Assembly (NCBI RefSeq): GCF_000349565.1
Contig: NZ_KB714628.1
Location: 243,023-307,022, forward strand
Length of the DNA: 64,000 nucleotides
Origin: Curtobacterium flaccumfaciens UCD-AKU
GTDB taxonomy: Bacteria > Actinomycetota > Actinomycetes > Actinomycetales > Microbacteriaceae
Direction: 5' to 3'
A program made the position numbers and the translations under genes. Positions 57,001 to 64,000 of the stretch are shown here, in pieces. Numbering within the stretch: the first letter of the stretch is position 1; the number at the start of each line of letters is the position of its first letter. Below the pieces are notes generated by a model that was not told the origin of the DNA, ran no database searches, and saw nothing but the letters and a program-made list of their open reading frames with translations.

Positions 57001-58388
57001 CGCTTGCTGCCCTTCGGGTCGGTGGTGCGGACGTGCGAGGTGTCGAGCAGCTCGTCGGCCTTGGCCCCGCGGAAGAACTTGGTGCAGAAGATCATCACCG
57101 CGGCGACGAACGCCAGGACGCCGAGCGAGACGATGCCGAACGCACCGCTGTCGGTGGGCACCACCTCGTTGATCGCGGTGCGCATGATCGGGGCGACGAA
57201 CCCGCCGAGGTTGCCGAGCGAGTTGATCAGGCCGATGCCCGCGGCGGCTGCGGCACCGGTCAGGAACGCCGTCGGGTACGCCCAGGTGATCGGGCCGACG
57301 GACAGGAAGCTCGCGACGGCCAGCGTGATGAACAGGATGCCGAGCACCGGCTGCCCGTTCGCCCCCGCCCACGCCGAGCCCAGGATCGACAGGCCGGTCG
57401 TGACGTAGAACAGGGTGCCCCAGCGACGACGGCGTCCGACGGAGTCCGCACGCGACCCGATCAGGTAGCAGGCGACGAGTCCGACGAGCCACGGGATCGC
57501 GGTCACGAGCCCGACCTGCCAGCCGACGTCCTGCCCGAGCAGCGAGGACACCTGCTGCGGCAGGTAGAACGTCGTGCCGTACACGGCGACCTGCAGGCAG
57601 AAGTAGATGATCGTGAAGTACCAGACGCGCCCGCTCGCCATCGCGCGCCAGATGCCCTTCGGGCCGTCCTCGGTGCGAGCGGTGTCCTCGCGCTCCATGG
57701 CCGCGGTGAGCGACGCCTTCTCGCCCGGTTCGAGCCACTTCGCCTGCTGTGGACTGTTCGTCAGGAACACCAGGGCCGCGACACCGGCCAGCACCGCGAG
57801 GATCCCCTCGCCGGCGAACATGACCTGCCAGCCGTGGAACGGGGTGACCTGGTCACCGACGCTGATGAGGCCGCCGGACAGCGGGGCGCCGATCATCTGC
57901 GAGAACGGCTGCGCCAGGTAGAAGATCGCGAACATGCGCACGCGCACCTTGTTCGGGAACCACTCGGACAGGTACATGATCACGCCCGGGAACAACCCGG
58001 CCTCGGTCACACCCAGGATGAACCGCAGGATGATGAACATCGTGTCGTTCGTCGTGAAGGCGAACAGTGCGGCGACGATGCCCCACGTGACGGCGATCCG
58101 GGCGAGCCAGAAGCGCGCACCGAACCGCTTGAGCAGCAGGTTCGACGGGATCTCGAAGATCGCGTAGCCGATGAAGAAGATGCCGGCGCCCAGGGCGAAG
58201 GCGGCGTCGGAGATACCGCGGTCGACGCGCAGGGCCTCTTCGGCGAAGCCGACGTTCGTGCGGTCGAGGAACGCGACGAAGTACAGGATGACGAGCATCG
58301 GCATGAGGTGCTTCGTCGCCTTGCCGATGGCGGACTTCAGGCCGGGGTCGTTCGTCGACCCGAGCGCGGGGGCAGGGGGTAGTGACAC
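56997..58388 (-). CDS. MFS transporter, anion:cation symporter (ACS) type
   Basis: This 463-aa transporter has about 12 helices, starting LVILYFVAFLDRTNVGFA, which is the FLDRxNVG signature of ACS/phthalate-permease members. YAIFEIPSNLLLKRFGARFW and FILGVTEAGLFPGVIMYLSEWFP complete the set. ACS members import organic anions such as sugar acids (gluconate, tartrate, glucarate). This points to an acid or polyol as the substrate of the operon. GTG at 58386-58388 follows AAGGAG. It overlaps the kinase gene downstream. Confidence 0.87.
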   Translation of the reverse strand: MSLPPAPALGSTNDPGLKSAIGKATKHLMPMLVILYFVAFLDRTNVGFAEEALRVDRGISDAAFALGAGIFFIGYAIFEIPSNLLLKRFGARFWLARIAVTWGIVAALFAFTTNDTMFIILRFILGVTEAGLFPGVIMYLSEWFPNKVRVRMFAIFYLAQPFSQMIGAPLSGGLISVGDQVTPFHGWQVMFAGEGILAVLAGVAALVFLTNSPQQAKWLEPGEKASLTAAMEREDTARTEDGPKGIWRAMASGRVWYFTIIYFCLQVAVYGTTFYLPQQVSSLLGQDVGWQVGLVTAIPWLVGLVACYLIGSRADSVGRRRRWGTLFYVTTGLSILGSAWAGANGQPVLGILFITLAVASFLSVGPITWAYPTAFLTGAAAAAGIGLINSLGNLGGFVAPIMRTAINEVVPTDSGAFGIVSLGVLAFVAAVMIFCTKFFRGAKADELLDTSHVRTTDPKGSKR

Positions 58389-58508
58389 GGGTTCGCTCCT
58401 TTGCGAGCACGGTGCGGTCGTTCTGGCGTCCGGCGGTCGGTTCGGTCGTCCGGACGGGAGGCACGGATCGCGTCGCCCGGTCGGCGCGCGTTCCGCGGGC
58501 GGCTGGCC

Positions 58509-59288
58509 CTAGTGCATGTACAGGCCGCCGTCGACGTTGAGCGTCTGGCCCGTGACGAACCCGGCGTCCTCGCTGATCAGGTACGCGATGGCGGCAGCGA
58601 TGTCCCGCGGGGTGCCGATGCGCGGCAGCACGCCGTCGGCGGCCATCTCGGCCTTCCGCTCCTCGGACAGGGTGCCGCCCATGATGTCGGTGTCGATCGG
58701 ACCGGGGGCGATCGCGTTGACCGTGACGCCGCGTGGGCCGAGCTCGCGTGCCAGACCACGGGTGAGGCCGATCACGCCGGCCTTCGCCACCGTGTACGGG
58801 GTCTTGCTGAAGGTGCCGCCGCCGCGCTGGGCGGAGACCGACGACAGGTTCACGATGCGCCCGTAGCCGGACCGCACCATCGACTCCGCCGCCCGCAGGC
58901 TGGCGAAGTGCACGCCGTCGAGGTTGATCGACAGCACACGGTGCCACTCCCCCTCGGGCAGGTCGAGGTAGGCGTGCGCGGACGAGACCCCGGCCAGGTT
59001 CACGAGCGCGGTGATCGGCCGGAGTTCGGCCTCGATCGTGTCGAAGGCCGCACGGACGGCGGACTCGTCGGCGACGTTCGCACCGACACCGACGGCCCGC
59101 ACGCCGTGCTGTTCGCGGATCTCGGCGGCGACCTGCTCGCTCGCCGTCTGGTCGAGGTCGACGATCCCGACGTCCCATCCGGCCTCGGCCAGGTGGTGGG
59201 CGGTGGCGCGGCCGATGCCCCGCGGTGAGGCGGCCCCGGTGAGGACGACGGTGCGGGTCTGTTCGGTCTGGGGGTTCTGCGTGCTCAT
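58509..59288 (-). CDS. Short-chain dehydrogenase/reductase
   Basis: This 259-aa classical SDR has the NAD-binding TGAASPRGIGRATA (about 17-30), NLAGVSS in the middle, and the full Ser-Tyr-Lys set: VNLSSVSAQ, then YTVAKAGV. A FabG-like end (GQTLNVDGGLYMH) follows. It probably oxidises a polyol or hydroxy acid in the pathway. ATG at 59286-59288. It lies 16 bases behind the hydroxyacyl-CoA-dehydrogenase-like gene in the same operon. Confidence 0.9.
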   Translation of the reverse strand: MSTQNPQTEQTRTVVLTGAASPRGIGRATAHHLAEAGWDVGIVDLDQTASEQVAAEIREQHGVRAVGVGANVADESAVRAAFDTIEAELRPITALVNLAGVSSAHAYLDLPEGEWHRVLSINLDGVHFASLRAAESMVRSGYGRIVNLSSVSAQRGGGTFSKTPYTVAKAGVIGLTRGLARELGPRGVTVNAIAPGPIDTDIMGGTLSEERKAEMAADGVLPRIGTPRDIAAAIAYLISEDAGFVTGQTLNVDGGLYMH

Positions 59289-59304
59289 GGTTCGTGCTCC
59301 GGGC

Positions 59305-60258
59305 TCAGTGGATCGGTGCCGGGCCGAGCTCGTCGAGGAGCTTCTGCATCGCGACGTACGCCTTGTTCCGGTAGGCGACGAGCTCGGGCGTGCGGTCGGC
59401 CGGCACCTCGAGGTACCCGGCGCCCGACTTCGTGCCGAGCTCACCTGCGTCGACGTGCTGCTGCAGCGACGGCGGGGTGGCGAAGCGCTCGGGCCAGCGG
59501 GTCTGCAGCGACTCGAAGCAGAAGGCGTAGACGTCGAGCCCTGCCATGTCGGCGATCGCGAACGGGCCGAAGAACGGCAGGCGGAACCCGAACGTGGTCC
59601 GCACGATGGTGTCGATGTCGTCGGGGCTCGCGATGCCCTCGTCGGCGATCTTCGTGGCCTCCTCGAACAGCGCGTACTGCAGGCGGTTCAGGACGAACCC
59701 GGTCGAGTCCTTCACCCGTGCCGACTGCTTGCCGGTCGCGGCGACGACGGTCTCGCCGACCTCGATCGCGTGCTCGTTGGTGGTCGGGTGCGGGATGAGC
59801 TCGACGCCGGGGATGAACGGAGCCGGGTTCGAAAAGTGCACGCCGAGGAACCGCTCCGGGCCCACGACGGCCTCGGCCAGCGACTCGATCAGGATCGTCG
59901 AGGTGTTCGAGCCGATCACGGCGTCGGGGCGGGCGGCCTCGCTGATGCGGCGGAGCGTCGCGTGCTTGATCTCGAGCTTCTCGGGCACGGCCTCCTCGAT
60001 GAAGTCCGCGTCGGCGACGGCGGCCTCGATCGACTCGGCAGCGCTCAGGTGTGCGCGGACCCGATCGACGGCGTCCTCGGGGAACAGCCCGTCGGCGACG
60101 AACTGCGCAGTCTCGGTGAGCAGCCGCTCCAGGTTCTGCTGGGCGATCTCGGCCGAGACGTCGGCGATCCGGACCGTGTGGCCGGCGAGGGCGAGGACCT
60201 GGGCGATCCCGCCGCCCATGTAGCCGGACCCGACGACGGCGATGTCGAGGGTGCTCAT
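59305..60258 (-). CDS. 3-hydroxyacyl-CoA dehydrogenase-family oxidoreductase
   Basis: The 317-aa protein has the NAD loop IAVVGSGYMGGGIAQVLA (residues 5-22), IEEAVPEKLEIK, SNTSTILIESLAE and the catalytic His in GVHFSNPAPFIPGVELI. The C-terminal helical domain has GFVLNRLQYALFEEA. Proteins of this length and setting, such as gulonate dehydrogenase-like members, often oxidise 3-hydroxy sugar acids, not acyl-CoA. No beta-oxidation genes are nearby, so a sugar-acid role is likely. ATG overlaps the stop of the TIM-barrel gene (ATGA). Confidence 0.87.
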   Translation of the reverse strand: MSTLDIAVVGSGYMGGGIAQVLALAGHTVRIADVSAEIAQQNLERLLTETAQFVADGLFPEDAVDRVRAHLSAAESIEAAVADADFIEEAVPEKLEIKHATLRRISEAARPDAVIGSNTSTILIESLAEAVVGPERFLGVHFSNPAPFIPGVELIPHPTTNEHAIEVGETVVAATGKQSARVKDSTGFVLNRLQYALFEEATKIADEGIASPDDIDTIVRTTFGFRLPFFGPFAIADMAGLDVYAFCFESLQTRWPERFATPPSLQQHVDAGELGTKSGAGYLEVPADRTPELVAYRNKAYVAMQKLLDELGPAPIH

Positions 60259-61277
60259 CGGATTGCTCCTTCGGTGCTGGTTGCTGCAGTCGGGGTCGCC
60301 GTCGCGTCGAGCTTCGTCGTCGCGAGGACGGATCGGATGTACTGCTGGTTGGTGGCGCAGACGCCGAGGCTGTCCCCGCCGTACTGCTCGGTCATGACGA
60401 TCCCGCGGAACCCGTCGGCGACGGCGTCGCGCAGGACCTGGCGGTAGTTGATGAGGCCCGTCTCCATGGTGCTCGGCGCACTCGTCGCCCAGCTGCCGTC
60501 GCCGGCCTCGTCACGCGTGTAGTTCTTCACGTGCAGGTAGTTCGTGTGCGGCATGGTCTTCGCGAACAGCTCCCGCCAGTCCTCGACCGGACGGTGCAGA
60601 CGGATGAGGTTGGCTACGTCCGCGTTCAGGCCGACGTTGTCGAGCCCGATCTCCTCGACCAGGCGGACCGCGCTGTCGGCAGTGCCGAGGTACGTGTCCT
60701 CGTACAGCTCGAGCGCCATCGGCAGCCCGACGCTCGCAGCGTGCTCGCCGAGCTCCCGCAGTCGCTTGACCGCGGCGTTCCAGACCTCGGGGTCGTCGGG
60801 GTCCTTCGGGCCCGGCGCCGTCCAGAACCACAGCGCCCGCTTCTGGGCGTCGGTGAACGGCTGGTGCAGCCCGGTCGAGAACACCTGCATGCCCCACTCG
60901 GCCGCCGCGTCGATCGTGCGGTGGGCGTAAGCGAGGTTCTCGTCCTCGTGCCCGGGCTGGATGACGCTCTTGCGCTGCAGGTGCACCGACGGGATCCCGA
61001 TGCCGTGCGACTTCGCGACGGCGAACAGCTCGTCGCGGCGCGAGGCTTCGAGGTCAGCGGGCCGGATGTGGCTGTCAGCGAGTTCGGCCAGCGAGAAGCC
61101 GACGGCCTCGATCTGCCCGAACACCTCGTCCCACACCTCGGCGGGGGCGTCGTGGAATGCCGTCCCGTCGCGGGTGACCTGCGCGAACCCGTGCAGGCAC
61201 GCGGCGACCGGCCAGGTCTCCGACGTCCAGGTGGTGGGGTCCCAATCCTGGTCGACCCAGTCCTGTGGAGTGGTCAC
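60255..61277 (-). CDS. TIM-barrel sugar isomerase/epimerase-family protein
   Basis: This 340-aa AP-endonuclease-2/xylose-isomerase-like barrel has conserved acidic and His residues in MALELYEDTYLG, GLNADVANLIRLH, NYLHVKNYTRDE and IVMTEQYGGDS, the usual metal site. The N-terminal leader is unusually Trp/Thr-rich. It is the first gene of the GntR-linked operon and follows the 18-bp palindrome. It probably isomerises or decarboxylates a keto-sugar intermediate, which is inference from family and neighbours. ATG at 61275-61277. Confidence 0.83.
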   Translation of the reverse strand: MTTPQDWVDQDWDPTTWTSETWPVAACLHGFAQVTRDGTAFHDAPAEVWDEVFGQIEAVGFSLAELADSHIRPADLEASRRDELFAVAKSHGIGIPSVHLQRKSVIQPGHEDENLAYAHRTIDAAAEWGMQVFSTGLHQPFTDAQKRALWFWTAPGPKDPDDPEVWNAAVKRLRELGEHAASVGLPMALELYEDTYLGTADSAVRLVEEIGLDNVGLNADVANLIRLHRPVEDWRELFAKTMPHTNYLHVKNYTRDEAGDGSWATSAPSTMETGLINYRQVLRDAVADGFRGIVMTEQYGGDSLGVCATNQQYIRSVLATTKLDATATPTAATSTEGAIR

Positions 61278-61318
61278 GGAATGCTCCCTTGCATGTCGTG
61301 GTGGTTCAGCCTTGAACC

Positions 61319-61336
61319 TCTTTCCTATAGGAAAGA
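61319..61336. promoter_or_regulatory. Operator palindrome of the GntR-linked operon
   Basis: TCTTTCCTATAGGAAAGA is a perfect 18-bp palindrome, 41 bases upstream of the TIM-barrel gene and right after the gntR stop. It is a strong candidate for the binding site of the GntR regulator. It stands out for its A/T content. Confidence 0.82.
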
Positions 61337-61370
61337 TACTCGCACGACGCCGGAACGCAACCCCTCCGCC

Positions 61371-62087
61371 TCAGCTCGTGTGGGACGCGTCCGCGCGCGA
61401 ACGCAACCGGACGGCGTCGATGTGGAGCCGCATCGCGGCGACGGCCGACGTCGGGTCCGCAGCGAGCGCCTCCAGGATGGCCCGGTGTTCCTGGACCGCA
61501 CGATCCGTGTCGTCCCCGCCGCCCTCGACGATCTGCCGCATGCGGTGCACGCGCGTCGTGATGATCTCGGACATCTCCTCGAGGAACGGGTTCCGTGTCG
61601 CGTCGAAGATCAGCTGGTGGAACTGCCAGTCGCTGCGGAAGAAGCGGGCCATCAGCTCTTCCGGCGCGTGCGCAGCACCGACGGACGCGACCTCGGCGGC
61701 CACCGCCGCCTGCTCGTCGAGCGCTGCCGCCAGCCGCTCGCGCAGGCCGTCGACGTCGCCGCGGGCCGCGAGTTCGACGGCGCCGCTCTCGACGATGAGC
61801 CGGGCGTCGAACAGGGCCTCGAGCTGGTCGCCGGCCAGGGGCGGGGAGACCCGGTACCCCTTGTTCGCTTCACGGGTGACGAGGCCGGTGCGTTCGAGTT
61901 GCACCAGGGCTTCGCGGACCGGGGTCGGCGAGACCCCCAGCGAGCGAGCGAGGCCGTCGATCGACAGCCGCATGCCCGGTTCGACGTCGTGACCCATCAG
62001 GACCTCGAGCACCCGGTCGTAGACGCGGTCGCGCAGGCCGAGCTGCGTGATGCGCTCCGTCCCGAAGCCGGGCATGGTCGTGGACAT
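61371..62087 (-). CDS. GntR-family regulator, FCD subgroup
   Basis: This 238-aa regulator has an N-terminal winged helix (RVLEVLMGHDVEPGMRLSID, then DGLARSLGVSPTPVREAL) and a C-terminal FCD domain. The FCD metal ligands fit Asp and His in DWQFHQLIFDA, EHRAILEAL and AMRLHIDAV. FCD regulators sense sugar acids and other carboxylates, agreeing with an ACS transporter in the same cluster. It is on the same strand directly upstream of the operon it probably controls, via the palindrome at 61319-61336. Confidence 0.92.
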   Translation of the reverse strand: MSTTMPGFGTERITQLGLRDRVYDRVLEVLMGHDVEPGMRLSIDGLARSLGVSPTPVREALVQLERTGLVTREANKGYRVSPPLAGDQLEALFDARLIVESGAVELAARGDVDGLRERLAAALDEQAAVAAEVASVGAAHAPEELMARFFRSDWQFHQLIFDATRNPFLEEMSEIITTRVHRMRQIVEGGGDDTDRAVQEHRAILEALAADPTSAVAAMRLHIDAVRLRSRADASHTS

Positions 62088-62319
62088 GGGTCGATCCTAG
62101 AGAATCCACGACTCGGGCTGAGTGCGAGGGCTCCGACCAGGCTGCGCTGCCATCGGCCCCCCACTCTTGCGAAATCGACTCACCCGCATGATCGGGCTCA
62201 CGATGGACTTGCTCGCAGACATTGCGGCCTTCCAGTCCCCTTCACCTGATCGACCATGCGCCCTTGCCCCGACACGACGCCCGAATGTCGTGGTTTCTCC
62301 GTCAAAGGCCGCTCACGTC
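62088..62319. other. Unassigned stretch
   Basis: No confident gene. A minus-strand frame of about 40 codons (ATG near 62224, ending at the TAG near 62098) begins SASKSIVSPIMRVSR but has no recognised family. GC falls here, marking the left side of the RHS region. Confidence 0.3.
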
Positions 62320-62532
62320 CTAGTTCGTCAGGACAAGGAGGATCAGCGCCACCCCGTCGATCAACGCGACGATGATCCCACTCCAGAACCATCGCCCTCC
62401 GGCTCCGCGATGGAGCTTTCCGTCGCGCCATCCTTCTGTGGAAATTGTTCGCTGGACACCCACTCCAACGAGCACCAGTGCGCCGACTGCAATAACCAGC
62501 AGGACTGTCCATGTGATCCAAAAGCCCGACAT
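62320..62532 (-). CDS. Small membrane protein, candidate immunity protein
   Basis: This 70-aa product has helices at about residues 4-27 (FWITWTVLLVIAVGALVLVG) and 49-67, joined by a charged loop with RDGKLHRGAGGR. ATG at 62530-62532 follows AGGAGGG, an excellent site. It lies 12 bases behind the RHS-type tip, in the position where RHS/WapA toxins have their immunity gene. I recognise no family, so that role is inferred from position. Confidence 0.65.
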   Translation of the reverse strand: MSGFWITWTVLLVIAVGALVLVGVGVQRTISTEGWRDGKLHRGAGGRWFWSGIIVALIDGVALILLVLTN

Positions 62533-62544
62533 GTTGCGGCCCTC

Positions 62545-63222
62545 CTAGCCACGCGGCAGGTACTTGATCAGCTTGCCGGCGATGCCACCGCCGAAGCCTC
62601 CAATAGCCCCGCTTACCGTTCCTTCGAGTGCCGCCTGCCCATAGTTATCTCCACCTTCAACTGCTTCCTGGGCGATACCGCCAAAACCTCCGAACACTCC
62701 ACCCAAGACCACTCCACCCACCAAGCAACCGATTCCTGCGGTTGACGCGCAAACTGCGGCGGTCCCGACGGCAGCGATTGTCGCCACACCCGCATTGACG
62801 GCCGCTCCCCCGACGCTACGACCCGAGGAATCTGACTTATTGATGGGGTCAGCTCCCGCGAACGCGTAGCGGTTGGCATTACTCGGGCTGAGGGGCGCGT
62901 CGAGAGTGTCACGTTCGATCCACCCGCCCGTGACGCTGGACTGCCAGCGGTACCCGAACTTGGTGAGCCCGTTGTCGGTGCTGGACGAGCGGAGACCACT
63001 CTTGAACCCGTAGGGGTTCTGCTTCCACTGCGCGCTGTCGCCGCCGACGGTGACGGTTTCGACGCCGTACGGGTCGTACGAGACGGTGTACGCGGTCTTG
63101 CCAGTGTCAGCGATCGCGGCGACAGGGTTGCCGGTGCCGTCGATGACCCACATGCTCGTGGTGCCGTCGGTGGTCTGCAGGTCCAGCGGCTGCCCCGTGC
63201 CCGGGTCGCTGATTTGCCGGTG
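62545..63222 (-). pseudogene. RHS-repeat protein tip (5'-truncated)
   Basis: The frame encodes the end of an RHS/YD-repeat protein. It begins SDPGTGQPLDLQTTDG, has VSYDPYGVETVTVGG (a YD-type unit), and the RHS core NRYAFAGADPINKSDSSGR. After that comes a Gly/Ala-rich hydrophobic tail of about 90 residues (from VGGAAVNAGVATIAAVG), ending KYLPRG. Upstream, an in-frame stop at 63223-63225 cuts the gene, and no RHS shell is seen in the window; an ATG at 63153 could give 202 aa. It is either a decayed gene or an orphan tip. The tail has no nuclease motif and might act on membranes. Confidence 0.72.
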
Positions 63223-63258
63223 CTATGCAACGCTATATCTCGGTGAGCACCCAAACCA

Positions 63259-63462
63259 TCAGCGATGCTTAGTGCGACTTGGGAACGCTAAGCCTATCGC
63301 AAAATATCCGAGGAGAGCAGCACTCACTACGGCTAGGGAGCCACGCCATAAACTACCCTCTACGAAAGAAAGCACAGCGTAAATTCCAATGATCACGGCC
63401 GCTACGCCCATCACCCCAGCCACTAACTTCTGTTCGTTTTTACTTCGTGTCCTGTTGATGAT
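63259..63462 (-). CDS. Small two-helix membrane protein without a standard start codon
   Basis: A minus-strand frame reads about 67 codons from 63462 to a TGA at 63259-63261, with helices VAGVMGVAAVIIGIYAVLSF and SLAVVSAALLGYFAIGLAF and a basic end (SRTKHR). A stop lies directly before the first codon (ATC), preceded by AGGGG. Possible starts are that ATC, the GTG at 63421-63423 (54 aa) or an ATG shortly after. The composition is convincingly membrane-protein-like and lower in GC. It may be a second immunity protein or a remnant. Confidence 0.5.
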   Translation of the reverse strand: MINRTRSKNEQKLVAGVMGVAAVIIGIYAVLSFVEGSLWRGSLAVVSAALLGYFAIGLAFPSRTKHR

Positions 63463-63905
63463 TCACACCCCTATCGCGGGTTCAACCGCGGCCGAGTGAT
63501 CGGTTGTCGGAGGAATCGAGGAGGATCGCTACACGGGTGAAACGCTCCGCGCGCGACTGCACCGTTCGATCGGGGGAGCAGCCGCGACGGCTGGCGCCCT
63601 CGCGTAGATCTGACCGTGGCGCTCGGCACGGGCGCGTCGGATCGCGGACTGTTGCCGGCGCCATCGTGTTCCTAGGGCTACGGTCGCGCGCAGGGGTCGC
63701 ACCAGCTCCTGTGCGGACCGGAGTCGAGACGAAGCTCCTCCGGTCCGTTCCACACCCCAGTGGGGTCGCGCAGACCGTGCGGTGAACGACCGGCTACCGG
63801 ACAGCCCAAGCCTTGATCGCTTCGGCGATGGTCGCACCGTCCTCACCCGGCGACCGCTGGACCAGTAGTGGAGGTCTCAACCGATGGAGCGGTCGCTCGC
63901 ACCAA
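63463..63905. other. Unassigned region with a perfect 10-bp hairpin
   Basis: These 443 bases contain open frames on both strands, but they are arginine-rich and look like chance. CGGACCGGAG (63714-63723) pairs perfectly with 63738-63747. No gene is supported. Confidence 0.35.
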
Positions 63906-64000
63906 CTACTGCGAATCGTCCGGTGTTAATTTGAGCACAACCAAGATGGGCGGCAAAACGGCTACTACGAAAGCGCCAAGAATGATCAGCGCAAACACTA
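63906..64000 (-). CDS. Partial small membrane protein at window edge
   Basis: The minus-strand frame ends with TAG at 63906-63908 and enters from beyond the right edge. About 30 residues are visible: one hydrophobic helix (VFALIILGAFVVAVLPPILV) and a polar end LTPDDSQ. The A/T content is higher than in the bulk. It resembles the other tiny membrane proteins of this RHS-associated area. Family unknown; the start may be the GTG at 63996-63998 or lie outside the window. Confidence 0.45.
   Translation of the reverse strand, partial: VFALIILGAFVVAVLPPILVVLKLTPDDSQ

Noticed and set aside
63504-63846. Opposed frames of about 93 and 105 codons
   Set aside because: Arginine-rich composition and no motif or ribosome site; typical chance frames in GC-rich DNA.
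1-64000. CRISPR arrays, tRNA/rRNA genes, insertion sequences and phage genes
   Set aside because: Looked for regularly spaced repeats, tRNA T-loop strings and transposase motifs; none was convincing.

Overview
The window is chromosomal DNA of a high-GC actinobacterium. Dense gene packing, many GTG starts, ATGA/GTGA/TGATG gene overlaps, a NucS/EndoMS-type mismatch endonuclease and glutamyl-tRNA reductase-based haem synthesis all fit the Actinomycetota. Overall gene content and protein style resemble Microbacteriaceae, most likely Curtobacterium or a close relative (impression, not a database result). No rRNA, tRNA, CRISPR array or intact insertion sequence was seen. Layout: 1-2.5 kb holds hemE (cut by the window edge) divergent from hemA, a Nudix hydrolase and a small acidic repeat protein. 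2.6-6.6 kb carries secreted proteins (DUF4232 lipoprotein, Tat-exported SGNH hydrolase, a second lipoprotein) and a GNAT fragment. 6.7-9.7 kb is an M13 peptidase coupled to a beta-lactamase-fold protein without catalytic residues. 9.7-18.6 kb is membrane and surface biology: UraA-type permease, MATE and flippase-type transporters, a GT39 glycosyltransferase, and a secreted M15-like domain fused to a seven-repeat propeller. 18.9-20.9 kb is a clearly lower-GC two-gene island: an NA37/YejK-like nucleoid-associated protein translationally coupled to a RelA/SpoT-type nucleotide pyrophosphokinase. This is the best candidate here for an undescribed (possibly defence or stress) system. 21-23.7 kb: LacI regulator and divergent MFS gene with a perfect 16-bp operator. 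23.7-31.8 kb: one catabolic operon with an NCS1 permease, a hydantoinase/oxoprolinase-type ATPase, three divergent DUF917 paralogues and a PucR regulator, probably for a (thio)hydantoin or related nitrogen heterocycle. 32-42 kb: nucS, HAD phosphatase, transporters, a second GT39 enzyme, housekeeping oxidoreductases, a two-gene module of unknown function and a carboxylesterase. 42-48.4 kb: a sugar MFS divergent from a sugar isomerase/Gfo-Idh oxidoreductase operon, glgX, and a TetR regulator. Related AAAAC...GGTTTT-type sites near the sugar genes and near tetR suggest one regulon. 48.5-54.5 kb: MarR, a CIRCE-controlled hsp20, manganese catalase, small membrane proteins and a LuxR-type two-component system. 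54.5-62.1 kb: a GntR-controlled operon (TIM-barrel isomerase, hydroxyacyl-CoA-dehydrogenase-like enzyme, SDR, MFS, DhaKL kinase, TPI-like isomerase) with a perfect 18-bp palindrome upstream, probably for a tetrose-yielding polyol or sugar acid. 62.3-64 kb: a decayed RHS/WapA-type region with a broken RHS tip and several tiny membrane proteins. A family of long GC-rich hairpins with the core GGAGGCCCGTGG recurs between genes and probably serves as terminators.
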